Under the pieces are notes generated by a model. That model saw only the letters and a list, made by a program, of their open reading frames with translations, was not told where the DNA came from and did not search any database. A stretch of 52,385 nucleotides of DNA, taken from an uncultured Oscillospiraceae bacterium (GTDB lineage Bacteria; Bacillota; Clostridia; Oscillospirales; Oscillospiraceae). Positions 15,716 to 24,112 of this stretch are shown here, one piece after another (within the stretch, counting starts at the first letter, position 1; each line of letters starts with the position of its first letter). The DNA is taken from the NCBI GenBank assembly GCA_947584295.1, contig CANPWM010000008.1:1-52385 (forward strand), given 5' to 3'. The position numbers and the translations under genes are program-made.

Positions 15716-17620
15716 TTATTTGTCCTTTTTGGGGGGCAGGCGTTTCAGGACCAGGCCGCCGATGGGCGGCGTGCGCACCACCACGGAATATTTCTTGCCG
15801 TGGGCGGGGATCTTCTCCGCCTCCAGGGGCTGGCCGTTGACGCGGCCAGAGCCGCCGAAGCTCTGGTCGTCGGAGTTGAAGATCTCCACATAGCTCCCCT
15901 TCCGGGGTACGCCGATGCGGAACTCCTCATAGACCTCCGGCACGAAGGAGAGCAGGCAGACAAGATCCTCCGTGGGAACCTTGCCGTGGCGGATAAAGGT
16001 GAGGATACACTGGCTGGCGTCGTCGGCGTCCAGCCACTCAAAGCCGTCCCAGGAGAAATTCTTCTGCCAGAGGGCCTTCTCCCGCAGGAACAGGTGGTTC
16101 AGCGCCTTTACATATTCCTGGTGCTTTTTGTGGGCGTCGTAGTTCAGGAGGAACCACTCCAGCCCCTCGTAGTAGCGCCACTCGATGAACTGGGCGATCT
16201 CCGCGCCCATGAAGTTGTGCTTGGCGCCGGAGTGGAGCGTCTGATAGAGCATCAGGGCGCGCAGGCCCGCGAACTGCCGCCAGTAGTCCCCCGGCATCTT
16301 GCCGATGAGGGACGCCTTCCCGTGGACGACCTCATCGTGGGAAAGGGCCAGGACGAAGTTTTCGTTGAAGGCGTACATCATGGAGAACGTCAGGCCCCCA
16401 TGGTGGGCGGGACGGTACGGGAAGTCGGTTTTCATGTAGTTCAGGGTGTCGTGCATCCAGCCCATGTCCCACTTGAAGTGGAAGCCCAGGCCCCCCTCCT
16501 CGGGCGGGTAGGTGACCAGGGGCCAGGCGGTGGACTCCTCGGCGATCATCATCACGTCGGGGTACTCCCTGGATACGGTGGAGTTGATCTTCTGCACCAG
16601 GGCGATGGAGTCGTAGTCATGCTCCGTGCCGTCGGCGGCGTGCTTCTTGAGCCGCTCGTCGTCGATGCCGAAGTTCAGATAGAGCATACTGGTGACGCCG
16701 TCCATACGGATGCCGTCGGCGTGGTATTTCTCCAGCCAGTAGACGCAGTTGGAGATGAGGAAGCTCCTGACCTCGCCCTTTTTCACGTTGAATTTATAGG
16801 TACCCCACTGGGGGTGGGAGCCGCCCTCATAAAGAGGCTCGCCGATAAATTCCCCCAGGCCGTGGGCGTCCCGGCAGAAGTGGGCGGGGGCCCAGTCCAG
16901 AATGACGCCAAGACCGGCCTTGTGGGCCTCGTTGACAAAATACATAAAGTCCGTGGGCGAGCCGTAGCGGGAGGTGGGGGCGTAATAGCCGGTGAGCTGA
17001 TAGCCCCAGCTGCCGTCAAAGGGATGCTCCATCACGGGCATGATCTCCAGGTGCGTATAGCCCATGTCCACAGCGTAAGGCACCAGCGTCTCGGCCAGCT
17101 CCCGGTAGGACAGCATGGAGCCGTCCTCATGGCGGCGCCAGGAGCCCAGATGCACCTCGTAGATGTTCAGGGGCTTCTCCCGCCTGTCCCCCTTGGCCCT
17201 GGCGGCCAGCCATTTGCCGTCGGTCCAGGTAAATGCGTTCAGATCCGCAAGCCGCGAGGCCGTCTCCGGGGGGGTCTCGCAGTAGTAGCCGTAGGGGTCG
17301 GCCTTGTAGATGAGCCTGCCGTCCCGGGCCTCGATGACATACTTGTAGCTCTCCCCCTCGTTCAAGTTCGGCATGAAGATGTGCCACACCCCGGCGGTGT
17401 CGGCGGTGGACTCCATAAAGTGCCTGTTGGGATCCCAGTCGCACCAGGAGCCGGTGAGGCGCACGGAACGCGCCCCCGGCGCCCACACGTCGAAGCGCCA
17501 GCCCCCAACGCCGTTTTCCTCCGCCGGGCGCGCGCCGAATTTCTCAAAGGCGTGCGTCCATGTCCCCTCAGCGAATTCCCAGCTTTCGTCGTCTGTTAAA
17601 ATTTTGTACTCCATCGTCAT
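15716..17620 (-). CDS. glgB: 1,4-alpha-glucan branching enzyme (GH13)
   Basis: Cuts alpha-1,4 chains and rejoins them by alpha-1,6 links. An N-terminal CBM48-type domain (about residues 35-125; WRFDVWAPGARSVRLTGSW) precedes the GH13 barrel and a C-terminal beta domain. Catalytic residues are Asp307 (ADGIRMDGVTSMLY), Glu361 (MMIAEEST) and an Asp in LALSHDEVVHGK. At 634 aa it is a normal short-N-terminus form. The RMDGVTSMLYLNFGID wording is closer to the eukaryote-like branch than to the E. coli RVDAVASMLY type. It starts at ATG 17620 with AAGAGG upstream; ATG 17614 is an alternative. It is the first gene of the operon. Confidence 0.94.
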   Translation of the reverse strand: MTMEYKILTDDESWEFAEGTWTHAFEKFGARPAEENGVGGWRFDVWAPGARSVRLTGSWCDWDPNRHFMESTADTAGVWHIFMPNLNEGESYKYVIEARDGRLIYKADPYGYYCETPPETASRLADLNAFTWTDGKWLAARAKGDRREKPLNIYEVHLGSWRRHEDGSMLSYRELAETLVPYAVDMGYTHLEIMPVMEHPFDGSWGYQLTGYYAPTSRYGSPTDFMYFVNEAHKAGLGVILDWAPAHFCRDAHGLGEFIGEPLYEGGSHPQWGTYKFNVKKGEVRSFLISNCVYWLEKYHADGIRMDGVTSMLYLNFGIDDERLKKHAADGTEHDYDSIALVQKINSTVSREYPDVMMIAEESTAWPLVTYPPEEGGLGFHFKWDMGWMHDTLNYMKTDFPYRPAHHGGLTFSMMYAFNENFVLALSHDEVVHGKASLIGKMPGDYWRQFAGLRALMLYQTLHSGAKHNFMGAEIAQFIEWRYYEGLEWFLLNYDAHKKHQEYVKALNHLFLREKALWQKNFSWDGFEWLDADDASQCILTFIRHGKVPTEDLVCLLSFVPEVYEEFRIGVPRKGSYVEIFNSDDQSFGGSGRVNGQPLEAEKIPAHGKKYSVVVRTPPIGGLVLKRLPPKKDK

Positions 17621-17710
17621 TACAACCTCTTATGTAGATAATTAAATAATGGCAGTGGTTCTCCCGATCCGCGGCACGGTAAAACAAGGCGTACCTGCCG
17701 CCTTGGAAAT

Positions 17711-17739
17711 ATTATAACAGATACGTTTTGATTTGTCCA
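17711..17739 (-). promoter_or_regulatory. Sigma-A promoter of the glycogen operon
   Basis: On the minus strand TGGACA (17739-17734) and TATAAT (17716-17711) are 17 bp apart. The predicted start is near 17704, giving an untranslated leader of about 84 nt before glgB. The remaining gap 17740-17890 between this and the divergent promoter shows nothing else I can name. Confidence 0.8.
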
Positions 17740-17897
17740 CCGTTTTCCATGCGATTTACACGTCCTTTTTCGTTATTTTTTACGGATTGCCGAAAAATTC
17801 TGCGGATTTTTTGCATCAGTTGCACAAACTCCCCCTGTTTTCAGCCATCTGCGGCGGTTTTATCAACTTTTTTCGCCCTTTGATACGGCGCGGGGCC

Positions 17898-17926
17898 TTG
17901 AAATCGGGGGAGGAACGGTGTAAACT
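17898..17926 (+). promoter_or_regulatory. Sigma-A promoter of the VanX-fusion lipoprotein gene
   Basis: TTGAAA (17898-17903) and TAAACT (17921-17926) are 17 bp apart, with a start predicted near 17933, about 26 nt before the ATG at 17959. Confidence 0.6.
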
Positions 17927-17958
17927 TGACCTGTTACCGCGAAATTGAGGTCGTTTTT

Positions 17959-19749
17959 ATGAAAAAATTCATCTTTTTGACCCTTGCCCTTCTGCTGCTC
18001 CTGTCCCTCCCCGCCTGCTCCGGCGGCGGCGGGGACACCACCGGCCGCCCCCCGGCGGGGCCGGTCGATATCCGCCTGGACGACGCGGGCGTTACCGTCA
18101 ACGGCGCGCCCGCCGGGGAGGATAAGAATACCGGGGTCTACACCGCCCACGACATCGTCTATTACGAGTCCGGGCGCGGCCCCCTCTACGGGGAGGGGAC
18201 GGCCCGGGACGAGCATACCGCCGCCGAGGCCGCCGCCCACACCGTCCTGCACATCACCCGCCCCGGGGTCTACGTCCTTTCCGGGCGTCTCTCCGCCGGA
18301 CAGATCGCCGTCGATCTGGGGGAGGACGCCTGTGACGACCCCGCGGCGGTGGTGGAGCTGGTGCTGGCGGGGGTGGAGATCACCTGCACGGTGGCCCCGG
18401 CCATTCTCTTCTACAACGTCTACGAGTGCGACAGGGGCGGCGCGCCCTCCCCCACGGTGGACACCTCCGGGGCGGGGGCCGTACTGCGGATCCGCGACGG
18501 CACGGACAACACCGTAAACGGCTCCTATGTGGCCCGGATCTACGCCTCCGTGGAGCAGGACAGCCAGGGGAAGATCACGGACAGCAAAAAGCTCCACAAG
18601 TACGACGGCGCGATCTACTCCAAAATGAGCATGAACGTCTTTGGCGGCACGGGCCGCCTCACCGTCAACGCCGAGAACGAGGGTCTGGACACGGAGCGCC
18701 ATCTCACCATCAACGGCGGCGATCTGACCGTCGTGGCGGGGGACGGGTACGGCGGCGGGGACGGCATCGACTCCAACGGCTGGCTGGTGATCAACTGGGG
18801 GACGGTGCGGGCCTTCGCCTGCCCCACCTCCCGGGACGCGGGCCTGGACGCCGATCTGGGGGTCATACTCAACGGCGGCCAGGTGGCGGCCACCGGCTCC
18901 ATGCCCGTAGACCCCGCCCCGGAGAGCCGCCAGAGCTGCGTCTCCTTCTCCCTTCAGGGGGAGGCCGGGGCCTACTCCGTCCGGGACGGCACAGGCGCGG
19001 AGATCCTGGCGGTGCAGGCGCGAAACGCCTTCTCCCTGCTGACCGTCTCCTCCCCCCGCCTCACCGACGGGCTATACAGCCTCTGCCTTGGCGAAACGCC
19101 CCTGGCCTCCGCCCGGTGCGGCGCGGGCGGCCCGCCGGACACCACCCCGGACACCACGCCGGACACCACGCCTGATACTACCCCGGACACTACGCGGCCT
19201 CCTCTCGACCCGCCGGAGGTGCCTGACGACGCCCTGGTGAAGATCACCGACTATATCCCCGGCATCTTCGTGGATCTGCGCTACGCCACGGAGAACAACT
19301 TCACGGGGCAGGTCATATACGACTTCACCGAGCCGCTCCTGCGGTACGGCACGGTGAAAAAGCTGGCCCGTGTCCAGGAGGCCCTTTTGGCGGAGGGGTA
19401 CAGCCTGAAGATCTGGGACGCCCTGCGGCCCGTCAGCGCCCAGTTCGCCCTATGGGCGGTCTGCCCCGACAGCCGCTACATCACCGACCCCAACAAGAGC
19501 ACTTCCAACCACTGCCGGGGCAATACGGTGGACGTCACCCTGGTGCGGGCGGACGGCACTGAGATCCCCATGCCCAGCGACTTCGACACCTTCAACGCCC
19601 TGGCCGACCGGGACTACTCCGACGTCTCCCCCCAGGCGACGGAGAACGTCAAGCGTCTGGAGGCAGTCATGATCGACCAGGGCTTCAAGCCGTACAGCGC
19701 CGAGTGGTGGCACTACACCGACGCCACCACCTATGGCGTAGTGGAATAA
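17959..19749 (+). CDS. Lipoprotein: carbohydrate-binding-like (DUF4353) domain fused to a VanX-type D-Ala-D-Ala dipeptidase
   Basis: A 596-aa surface lipoprotein. The signal peptide ends at lipobox LPAC with the lipidated Cys at residue 20. Residues 35-385 match the DUF4353/Cthe_2159-like beta-solenoid pattern (GLDTERHLTINGGDLTV, GGDGIDSNGWLVINWGTV, DAGLDADLGVILNGG), a fold tied to acidic-polysaccharide binding. A PDTTPDTT repeat linker (about 393-412) follows. Residues 425-596 are a peptidase M15D (VanX/DdpX) domain with zinc ligands His518 and Asp525 (SNHCRGNTVD) and His585, and catalytic Glu582 (EWWH). Spacing matches VanX. It probably cleaves D-Ala-D-Ala or similar peptidoglycan dipeptides outside the membrane while anchored to glycan. 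ATG 17959 has GAGG upstream; a start at 17926 would spoil the signal peptide. No vanHA genes are nearby, so a resistance role is not implied. Confidence 0.85.
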   Translation: MKKFIFLTLALLLLLSLPACSGGGGDTTGRPPAGPVDIRLDDAGVTVNGAPAGEDKNTGVYTAHDIVYYESGRGPLYGEGTARDEHTAAEAAAHTVLHITRPGVYVLSGRLSAGQIAVDLGEDACDDPAAVVELVLAGVEITCTVAPAILFYNVYECDRGGAPSPTVDTSGAGAVLRIRDGTDNTVNGSYVARIYASVEQDSQGKITDSKKLHKYDGAIYSKMSMNVFGGTGRLTVNAENEGLDTERHLTINGGDLTVVAGDGYGGGDGIDSNGWLVINWGTVRAFACPTSRDAGLDADLGVILNGGQVAATGSMPVDPAPESRQSCVSFSLQGEAGAYSVRDGTGAEILAVQARNAFSLLTVSSPRLTDGLYSLCLGETPLASARCGAGGPPDTTPDTTPDTTPDTTPDTTRPPLDPPEVPDDALVKITDYIPGIFVDLRYATENNFTGQVIYDFTEPLLRYGTVKKLARVQEALLAEGYSLKIWDALRPVSAQFALWAVCPDSRYITDPNKSTSNHCRGNTVDVTLVRADGTEIPMPSDFDTFNALADRDYSDVSPQATENVKRLEAVMIDQGFKPYSAEWWHYTDATTYGVVE

Positions 19750-19791
19750 TTCAGCTAAATCAGCGCAAAAATCAGCACTTTTAAACAAACT

Positions 19792-20063
19792 GACTCCCCC
19801 GGGCGCAAACCGTCCGGGGGAGTCGCAATTTGTCAAAAAACTCAACTTGAGTGTTTTTTCCGGCGGCATGTACGTCGGAAAAAATCCCTTTTGTCACGTA
19901 AGTGTGCCGCCTTGCGGCGCACGCGGCGTGACGGCAGGGAAAATTCGGGTGAATTTCGCAAAATTCACCCGAATTTTCCCGCACGTTCCCCTTTGTCGGA
20001 AAAGGCCAACGGCCTTTTTCGACAGGCTGTGACTCCCCCGGACGCAAACCGTCCGGGGGAGTC
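19792..20063 (+). repeat. 200-bp multi-hairpin element, copy 1, with duplicated flanking terminator hairpin
   Basis: The element core (about 19829-20024) starts TTGTCAAAAAACTCAA and ends GGCCTTTTTCGACA, giving imperfect terminal inverted repeats. Inside, in order: an ACTCAA/TTGAGT stem; a CATG-loop hairpin (CCGGCGGCATGTACGTCGG) in T6/A6; a GTCACG...CGTGAC stem enclosing a GCCGCC/GGCGGC hairpin; a 17-bp AT-rich stem around AAAATTCGGGTGAATTT; and a GGAAAAGGCC/GGCCTTTTTC stem. It is flanked on each side by a nearly identical 33-bp hairpin (GACTCCCCCGG...CCGGGGGAGTC at 19792-19824 and 20031-20063, one mismatch). It lies between convergent genes, so each keeps a terminator. No coding sequence is visible in 19750-20084. 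Confidence 0.85.
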
Positions 20064-20084
20064 GCGCTTTATGGGATTTTATTC

Positions 20085-21131
20085 TTACGCAAACATACGC
20101 TGCAAAAGGGTGGCCGTCTGGGCGCGATCCACCCAGCCCAGCGGCTCCAGGGTAACCGGCGACGTCCCCTGGATATACCCGTTGGCAACGGCCCAGCGCA
20201 TCTCCGTGTCCGCCCAGTCGGGGACCTGGGCGGCGTCCACAAAGCCGGACAGATCCCCCCGGCCCTCGGTGCTTCTGCCCATGGCCTGGGCGGCTCTATA
20301 CAGCATGGTGACGATGGTATTTCGATTCAGAACAGTGTCCGGCTCCATCTTGCCGTCTCCCGTGCCCCGCAGGATATTCAGGGACGCGGCCCAGTTGGCC
20401 GCCGGGATATACCAGTCCTCCTTCATATCGGGGAAGGCGGCCTTATAGTCGGTGGACGGCGATCCGGCCGCCCGCCACATGGCATAAACGATCTCCGCTC
20501 TGGTAATACTCCCCAGGGGGCGGAAAAGGCTCTTGTCCCAGTCGCGGAAGAGCTTCATCTCCCGGGCGTACCTGGCCTGAGAGGCGTACCAGTCGCCGGG
20601 CGAGACGTCGGCGTAGTCCGGCCTTTCCAGGCCCGTGCCGGGGATATACGGCCCGTCCAGCATCAGCGCCCCGCCGGAGGGGGCGGTATACACCGCCATG
20701 GTGTCCTCCGTGGAGAAATACCGCTGTCCCGCCGCCAGCGCCGTGCCGGAGGACACCGCCGTGCCTGTCCGCACGTCGATGACCTGCCCGCTCTCCACCG
20801 TAAGGACGATCCCGCCGGAGAGGGGGGTCACGCTGCCACCGAAGGCCACGGTGAGGGTGCCGCCGGGGGCCAGGTCAAACCGCTCCTGCCCCTGGGTGAA
20901 GGTGAGCTTGGCGTTCTGCCCGCCGTAGGGGGCCGCCGCCAGGTCGTAGGCCGTCTGCAGCCGCTCCTCCGCCTTTTCCCGCAGGCTCTTCGTCAGGGGG
21001 GCGGCGAAGCTCTCCTGGAGATAGTCCCTGGTGACCAGCGGATCGGCGCCGGTCCCCCCCTGGGCGGCCTGCGCCGCCGTCATGCCCGCCAGGAGCAGTA
21101 CCGCCATCAGGGCGGTGATGATCTTTTTCAT
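20085..21131 (-). CDS. Secreted protein with three S-layer homology (SLH) domains
   Basis: A 348-aa secreted protein. The signal peptide is MKKIITALMAVLLLAGMTAAQA. Residues 29-185 hold a module starting DPLVTRDYLQESF with a beta-rich segment (TGTAVSSGTALAAGQRYF) that also occurs in the protein at 44321. Three SLH domains follow from about 192, 250 and 307 (YADVSPGDWYASQARYAREM; FPDMKEDWYIPAANWAASLN; FVDAAQVPDWADTEMRWAVA). SLH domains bind pyruvylated secondary cell-wall polymers, so the protein is probably wall-attached. It follows rex on the same strand after a 70-bp gap and converges on the VanX-fusion gene. Confidence 0.9.
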   Translation of the reverse strand: MKKIITALMAVLLLAGMTAAQAAQGGTGADPLVTRDYLQESFAAPLTKSLREKAEERLQTAYDLAAAPYGGQNAKLTFTQGQERFDLAPGGTLTVAFGGSVTPLSGGIVLTVESGQVIDVRTGTAVSSGTALAAGQRYFSTEDTMAVYTAPSGGALMLDGPYIPGTGLERPDYADVSPGDWYASQARYAREMKLFRDWDKSLFRPLGSITRAEIVYAMWRAAGSPSTDYKAAFPDMKEDWYIPAANWAASLNILRGTGDGKMEPDTVLNRNTIVTMLYRAAQAMGRSTEGRGDLSGFVDAAQVPDWADTEMRWAVANGYIQGTSPVTLEPLGWVDRAQTATLLQRMFA

Positions 21132-21201
21132 ACTGTGTCCTCCATGCGCTCATGCGCGTGGGCTTTTCAAAAAGCCCCGGTTCCTGTTCCGGCGTCCCCG
21201 C

Positions 21202-21831
21202 TTACGAGAGGCCCCGGAGATAATACCCCAGCGTCAGCAGGCTGTCGGAAAGATGTACGTCCTCCACCACCGTATCTCCCAGGTCGGCGTCGATATCGGT
21301 GCCGGTGAAGTTCCAGATGCCCCGAACGCCCCGGCGCGCCAGGAGCTTGGCGATCTGGGCGGCAAAGGCCTTGGGCATGGTCAGCACCCCCACGTCCACG
21401 TGGTTTTCCGCAAGGTACTCCTCCAGCAAGGCGCCGTCCAGAATGGCCGTGCCGTTCACGGTGGTGCCGATAAGGGCGGGGTCGGTGTCAAAGGCGGCCT
21501 TCAGCTCAAAACCGCAGGAGGAGAAGTGGAAGTTGGCGATCAGCGCCCGCCCCAGATTCCCCGCGCCGATGACCACCGCCGAGAGGGTGTGGTTCAGCCC
21601 CAGTATGCCGCCGATGTCCTCCCGGAGCTGCTTGACGTTGTAGCCGTAGCCCTGCTGGCCGAAGCCGCCGAAGCAGTTGAAGTCCTGGCGGATCTGGGAG
21701 GCCGTAAGCCCCATGCGCTCCCCCAGCTCCGTGGAGGAGACCTTCTCCACGTCCTGCCGCTCCAGGAGCGTCATGCGCCGCAGATACCGCGGCAGCCGCC
21801 TGATGACGTTGGCGGAGATTTTGTATTTCAT
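21202..21831 (-). CDS. rex: Redox-sensing transcriptional repressor Rex
   Basis: Rex senses the NADH/NAD+ ratio; NADH releases it from DNA and opens fermentation and respiration genes. The 209-aa protein has the N-terminal winged helix (IRRLPRYLRRMTLL, SSTELGERMGLTASQIRQDF, FGGFGQQGYGYNVKQL) and the C-terminal Rossmann NAD-binding domain with GAGNLGRAL. Length and motifs are normal. It is divergent from nifS-nadA-nifU, so a sensor of NAD(H) shares an intergenic region with an NAD-synthesis gene. I do not see a clear Rex box (TTGTTAA-N4-TTAACAA) between them. Confidence 0.96.
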   Translation of the reverse strand: MKYKISANVIRRLPRYLRRMTLLERQDVEKVSSTELGERMGLTASQIRQDFNCFGGFGQQGYGYNVKQLREDIGGILGLNHTLSAVVIGAGNLGRALIANFHFSSCGFELKAAFDTDPALIGTTVNGTAILDGALLEEYLAENHVDVGVLTMPKAFAAQIAKLLARRGVRGIWNFTGTDIDADLGDTVVEDVHLSDSLLTLGYYLRGLS

Positions 21832-21899
21832 CTCATTCTCATCTCAATTTCACCCCTGCATGGAATGGCTTTCATCTACATGAATAAAAGGCCATTTTT

Positions 21900-21928
21900 A
21901 TCTTAACACATAATTTACGATATTACAA
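21900..21928 (-). promoter_or_regulatory. Candidate sigma-A promoter of rex
   Basis: On the minus strand TTGTAA (21928-21923) and TAAGAT (21905-21900) are 17 bp apart. It gives a leader of about 60 nt before rex. Confidence 0.5.
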
Positions 21929-21938
21929 CATCATCTTA

Positions 21939-21966
21939 TTGACAAATCCGCTTTCTTTGGTATAAA
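21939..21966 (+). promoter_or_regulatory. Sigma-A promoter of nifS-nadA-nifU
   Basis: TTGACA (21939-21944) and TATAAA (21961-21966) are 16 bp apart. It lies 11 bp from the divergent rex -35, so binding at either could affect both. Confidence 0.75.
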
Positions 21967-22021
21967 ATTATCTTTGGCTAACTGCCAAGAGAGTTTTTTA
22001 GATTCGAGGCGATCATCTTAT

Positions 22022-23200
22022 ATGAGCAGATTCGTATACGCCGACAACGCGGCCACCACCGCCATGAGCGAGACCTGCGTCAAGGCCATGCTCCCCTATT
22101 TCTCCGAGAATTACGGCAACCCCTCCAGCCTCTACTCCGTGGGCCGCAGCGCCCGCCGGGGGCTGGACGAGGCCCGGGCCCAGGTGGCCCGGTGCCTGAA
22201 CGCCGAGCCCACGGAGATCTATTTCACCGGCTGCGGCACGGAGTCGGACAACTGGGCCCTGAAGGGCATCGCCGAGGCCAAGGCGGCCAAGGGCAAGCAC
22301 ATCATCACCAGCTCCATCGAACATCACGCCATCACCCACACCCTGGACTGGCTGAAAAAGCGGGGCTATGAGGTCACCTATCTCAAGGCCGACAAAAACG
22401 GCGGCATCGACCTTCAGGAGCTGGAGTCCGCCATCAGGCCCGACACTATCCTCATCTCCATTATGATGGCCAACAACGAGATCGGCACCATTCTGCCGGT
22501 GGCGGAGATCGGCCGCATCGCCCACGAGCATGGCGTCCTCTTCCACACCGACGCCGTCCAGGCCGCGGGGCATATCCCCATCGACGTGAAGGCCATGAAC
22601 ATCGACATGCTCAGCATCTCCGGCCACAAGTTCCACGGCCCCAAGGGCGTGGGCGTCCTCTATATCCGCCGGGGCGTCCGTGTCCCCCAGCTTCTCCACG
22701 GCGGCGGCCAGGAGCGCAACCAGCGTTCCGGCACCGAGAACGTGCCGGAGATCATCGGCATGGCGGCGGCCTTGGAGGAGGCGGTGAACAACCTGCCCGA
22801 GACCATGCCCCGCGTCTCCAAGATGCGCGACAGGCTCATCGAGGCCTTCAAGTCTATCCCCTACTCCCGCCTCACCGGCGACCCGGTGAACCGGCTCCCC
22901 GGCATCGCCAGCTTCGTCTTTGAGTGCGTGGAGGGCGAGTCCCTGGTGCTGTCTCTGGACGCCAAGGGCATCTGCGCCAGCTCCGGCTCGGCCTGCTCCT
23001 CCGTGAGCCTGGATCCCAGCCATGTGCTGCTGGCCATCGGCCTGCCCCACGAGGTGGCCCACGGCTCCCTGCGCCTGTCCCTCTCCGACGCCACCACGGA
23101 CGAGGACATCGACTATATCATCGAGACGCTCCCCCCCATCATCGAGCGGCTCCGATCCATGTCGCCTCTCTGGGAGGATCGGCTCAATGGAAAATTTTAA
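22022..23200 (+). CDS. nifS: Cysteine desulfurase (NifS/IscS-like)
   Basis: A PLP enzyme that takes sulfur from cysteine as an enzyme-bound persulfide for Fe-S clusters. The 392-aa protein starts MSRFVYADNAATTAMS, has the PLP Lys203 in SISGHKFHGPKGVG and the active-site Cys325 in ICASSGSACSSVS. ATG 22022 is preferred to 21974 because the family starts right at the YADNAATT block; its ribosome site (GAGG, 12 bases away) is rather distant. It is the first gene of an operon with nadA and a NifU-like scaffold, suggesting that it supplies the NadA cluster among others. Confidence 0.95.
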   Translation: MSRFVYADNAATTAMSETCVKAMLPYFSENYGNPSSLYSVGRSARRGLDEARAQVARCLNAEPTEIYFTGCGTESDNWALKGIAEAKAAKGKHIITSSIEHHAITHTLDWLKKRGYEVTYLKADKNGGIDLQELESAIRPDTILISIMMANNEIGTILPVAEIGRIAHEHGVLFHTDAVQAAGHIPIDVKAMNIDMLSISGHKFHGPKGVGVLYIRRGVRVPQLLHGGGQERNQRSGTENVPEIIGMAAALEEAVNNLPETMPRVSKMRDRLIEAFKSIPYSRLTGDPVNRLPGIASFVFECVEGESLVLSLDAKGICASSGSACSSVSLDPSHVLLAIGLPHEVAHGSLRLSLSDATTDEDIDYIIETLPPIIERLRSMSPLWEDRLNGKF

Positions 23201-24098
23201 CGAGCTTCAGCGGGAGATCCTCCGGCTGAAAAAGGAGAAAAACGCCCTTATCCTGGCCCACTACTACGTACCCCTGGAGGTGCAGGACGTGGCCGACGCG
23301 GTGTGCGACTCCTTCGCCATGGCCCAAAAGGCGGCGAAGGCCCGGGAGAGCGTCATCGTCATCTGCGGCGTGCGGTTCATGGGCGAGAGCGCCAAGATCC
23401 TCTCCCCGGAAAAGACGGTGCTTCTCCCCTCCCCGGACGCGGGCTGTCCCATGGCGGACATGGTGACCCCCGAGGACGTCCTGCGGCTGAGAAGCCAGCA
23501 CCCCCGGGCCCAGGTCATGTGCTACGTCAACTCCTCCGCCGCGGTGAAGGCCGTCTCCGACGTGTGCTGTACCAGCTCCTCCGCCCTGCGCATCGCCAAA
23601 AACCTGGACTGCGAGGAGATCATCTTCGTCCCGGACCGGCACTTAGGCTCCTTTGTGGCCCGGCATGTGCCGGAAAAGACCTTCTGGCTCCACCCCGGCT
23701 TCTGCCCCACCCACCACAGGATCACCGAGGCGGACGTCCTGGCGGCCAAGAAGGCCCACCCGGACGCGGAGTTCGCCGTCCACCCGGAGTGCGGCGAGGA
23801 CGTGGTCAAGCACGGCGATCTGGTGGGATCCACCGCCGAGATCCTGAATTTTGCCCGCAAGTCCGACGCGGCGGAGATCCTCATCGGCACCGAGAGCGAG
23901 ATCGTGGAGCGGCTCCGCCGGGAGTTGCCGGACAAGAAGATCTACGGCGTGGGCAGCTCTTTCGTCTGCCCCAACATGAAAAAAGTCACTCTGGAGGCCC
24001 TCTATGAGTGCCTTCGGGACGAAAAATACAAGGTCGAGCTGCCGGAGGCCCAGCTTCACGCTGCCCGGGTGAGCCTTGACAAAATGGTAAATTCCTGA
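23187..24098 (+). CDS. nadA: Quinolinate synthase
   Basis: Condenses iminoaspartate with dihydroxyacetone phosphate to quinolinate in de novo NAD synthesis, using an oxygen-labile 4Fe-4S cluster. The 303-aa protein is the short form; cluster Cys residues are Cys87 (DAGCPMADM), Cys173 (HPGFCPTHHR) and Cys261 (SSFVCPNMK), with spacing of 86 and 88 as in the well-studied short enzymes. ATG 23187 has GGAGG nine bases upstream and overlaps nifS by 14 bases. nadB and nadC are not in the window. Its place between nifS and nifU is notable. Confidence 0.95.
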   Translation: MENFNELQREILRLKKEKNALILAHYYVPLEVQDVADAVCDSFAMAQKAAKARESVIVICGVRFMGESAKILSPEKTVLLPSPDAGCPMADMVTPEDVLRLRSQHPRAQVMCYVNSSAAVKAVSDVCCTSSSALRIAKNLDCEEIIFVPDRHLGSFVARHVPEKTFWLHPGFCPTHHRITEADVLAAKKAHPDAEFAVHPECGEDVVKHGDLVGSTAEILNFARKSDAAEILIGTESEIVERLRRELPDKKIYGVGSSFVCPNMKKVTLEALYECLRDEKYKVELPEAQLHAARVSLDKMVNS

Positions 24099-24112
24099 CA
24101 GGAGGTTAAAAT

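Noticed and set aside
17959..19749. Vancomycin resistance gene
   Set aside because: The M15D domain alone does not imply resistance: no vanH, vanA/B ligase or vanRS is nearby, and the protein is a surface fusion likely used in wall recycling.
21832..22021. Rex operator between rex and nifS
   Set aside because: I looked for TTGTTAA-N4-TTAACAA or close forms and found only weak half-sites such as TTAACACATAATTTA.
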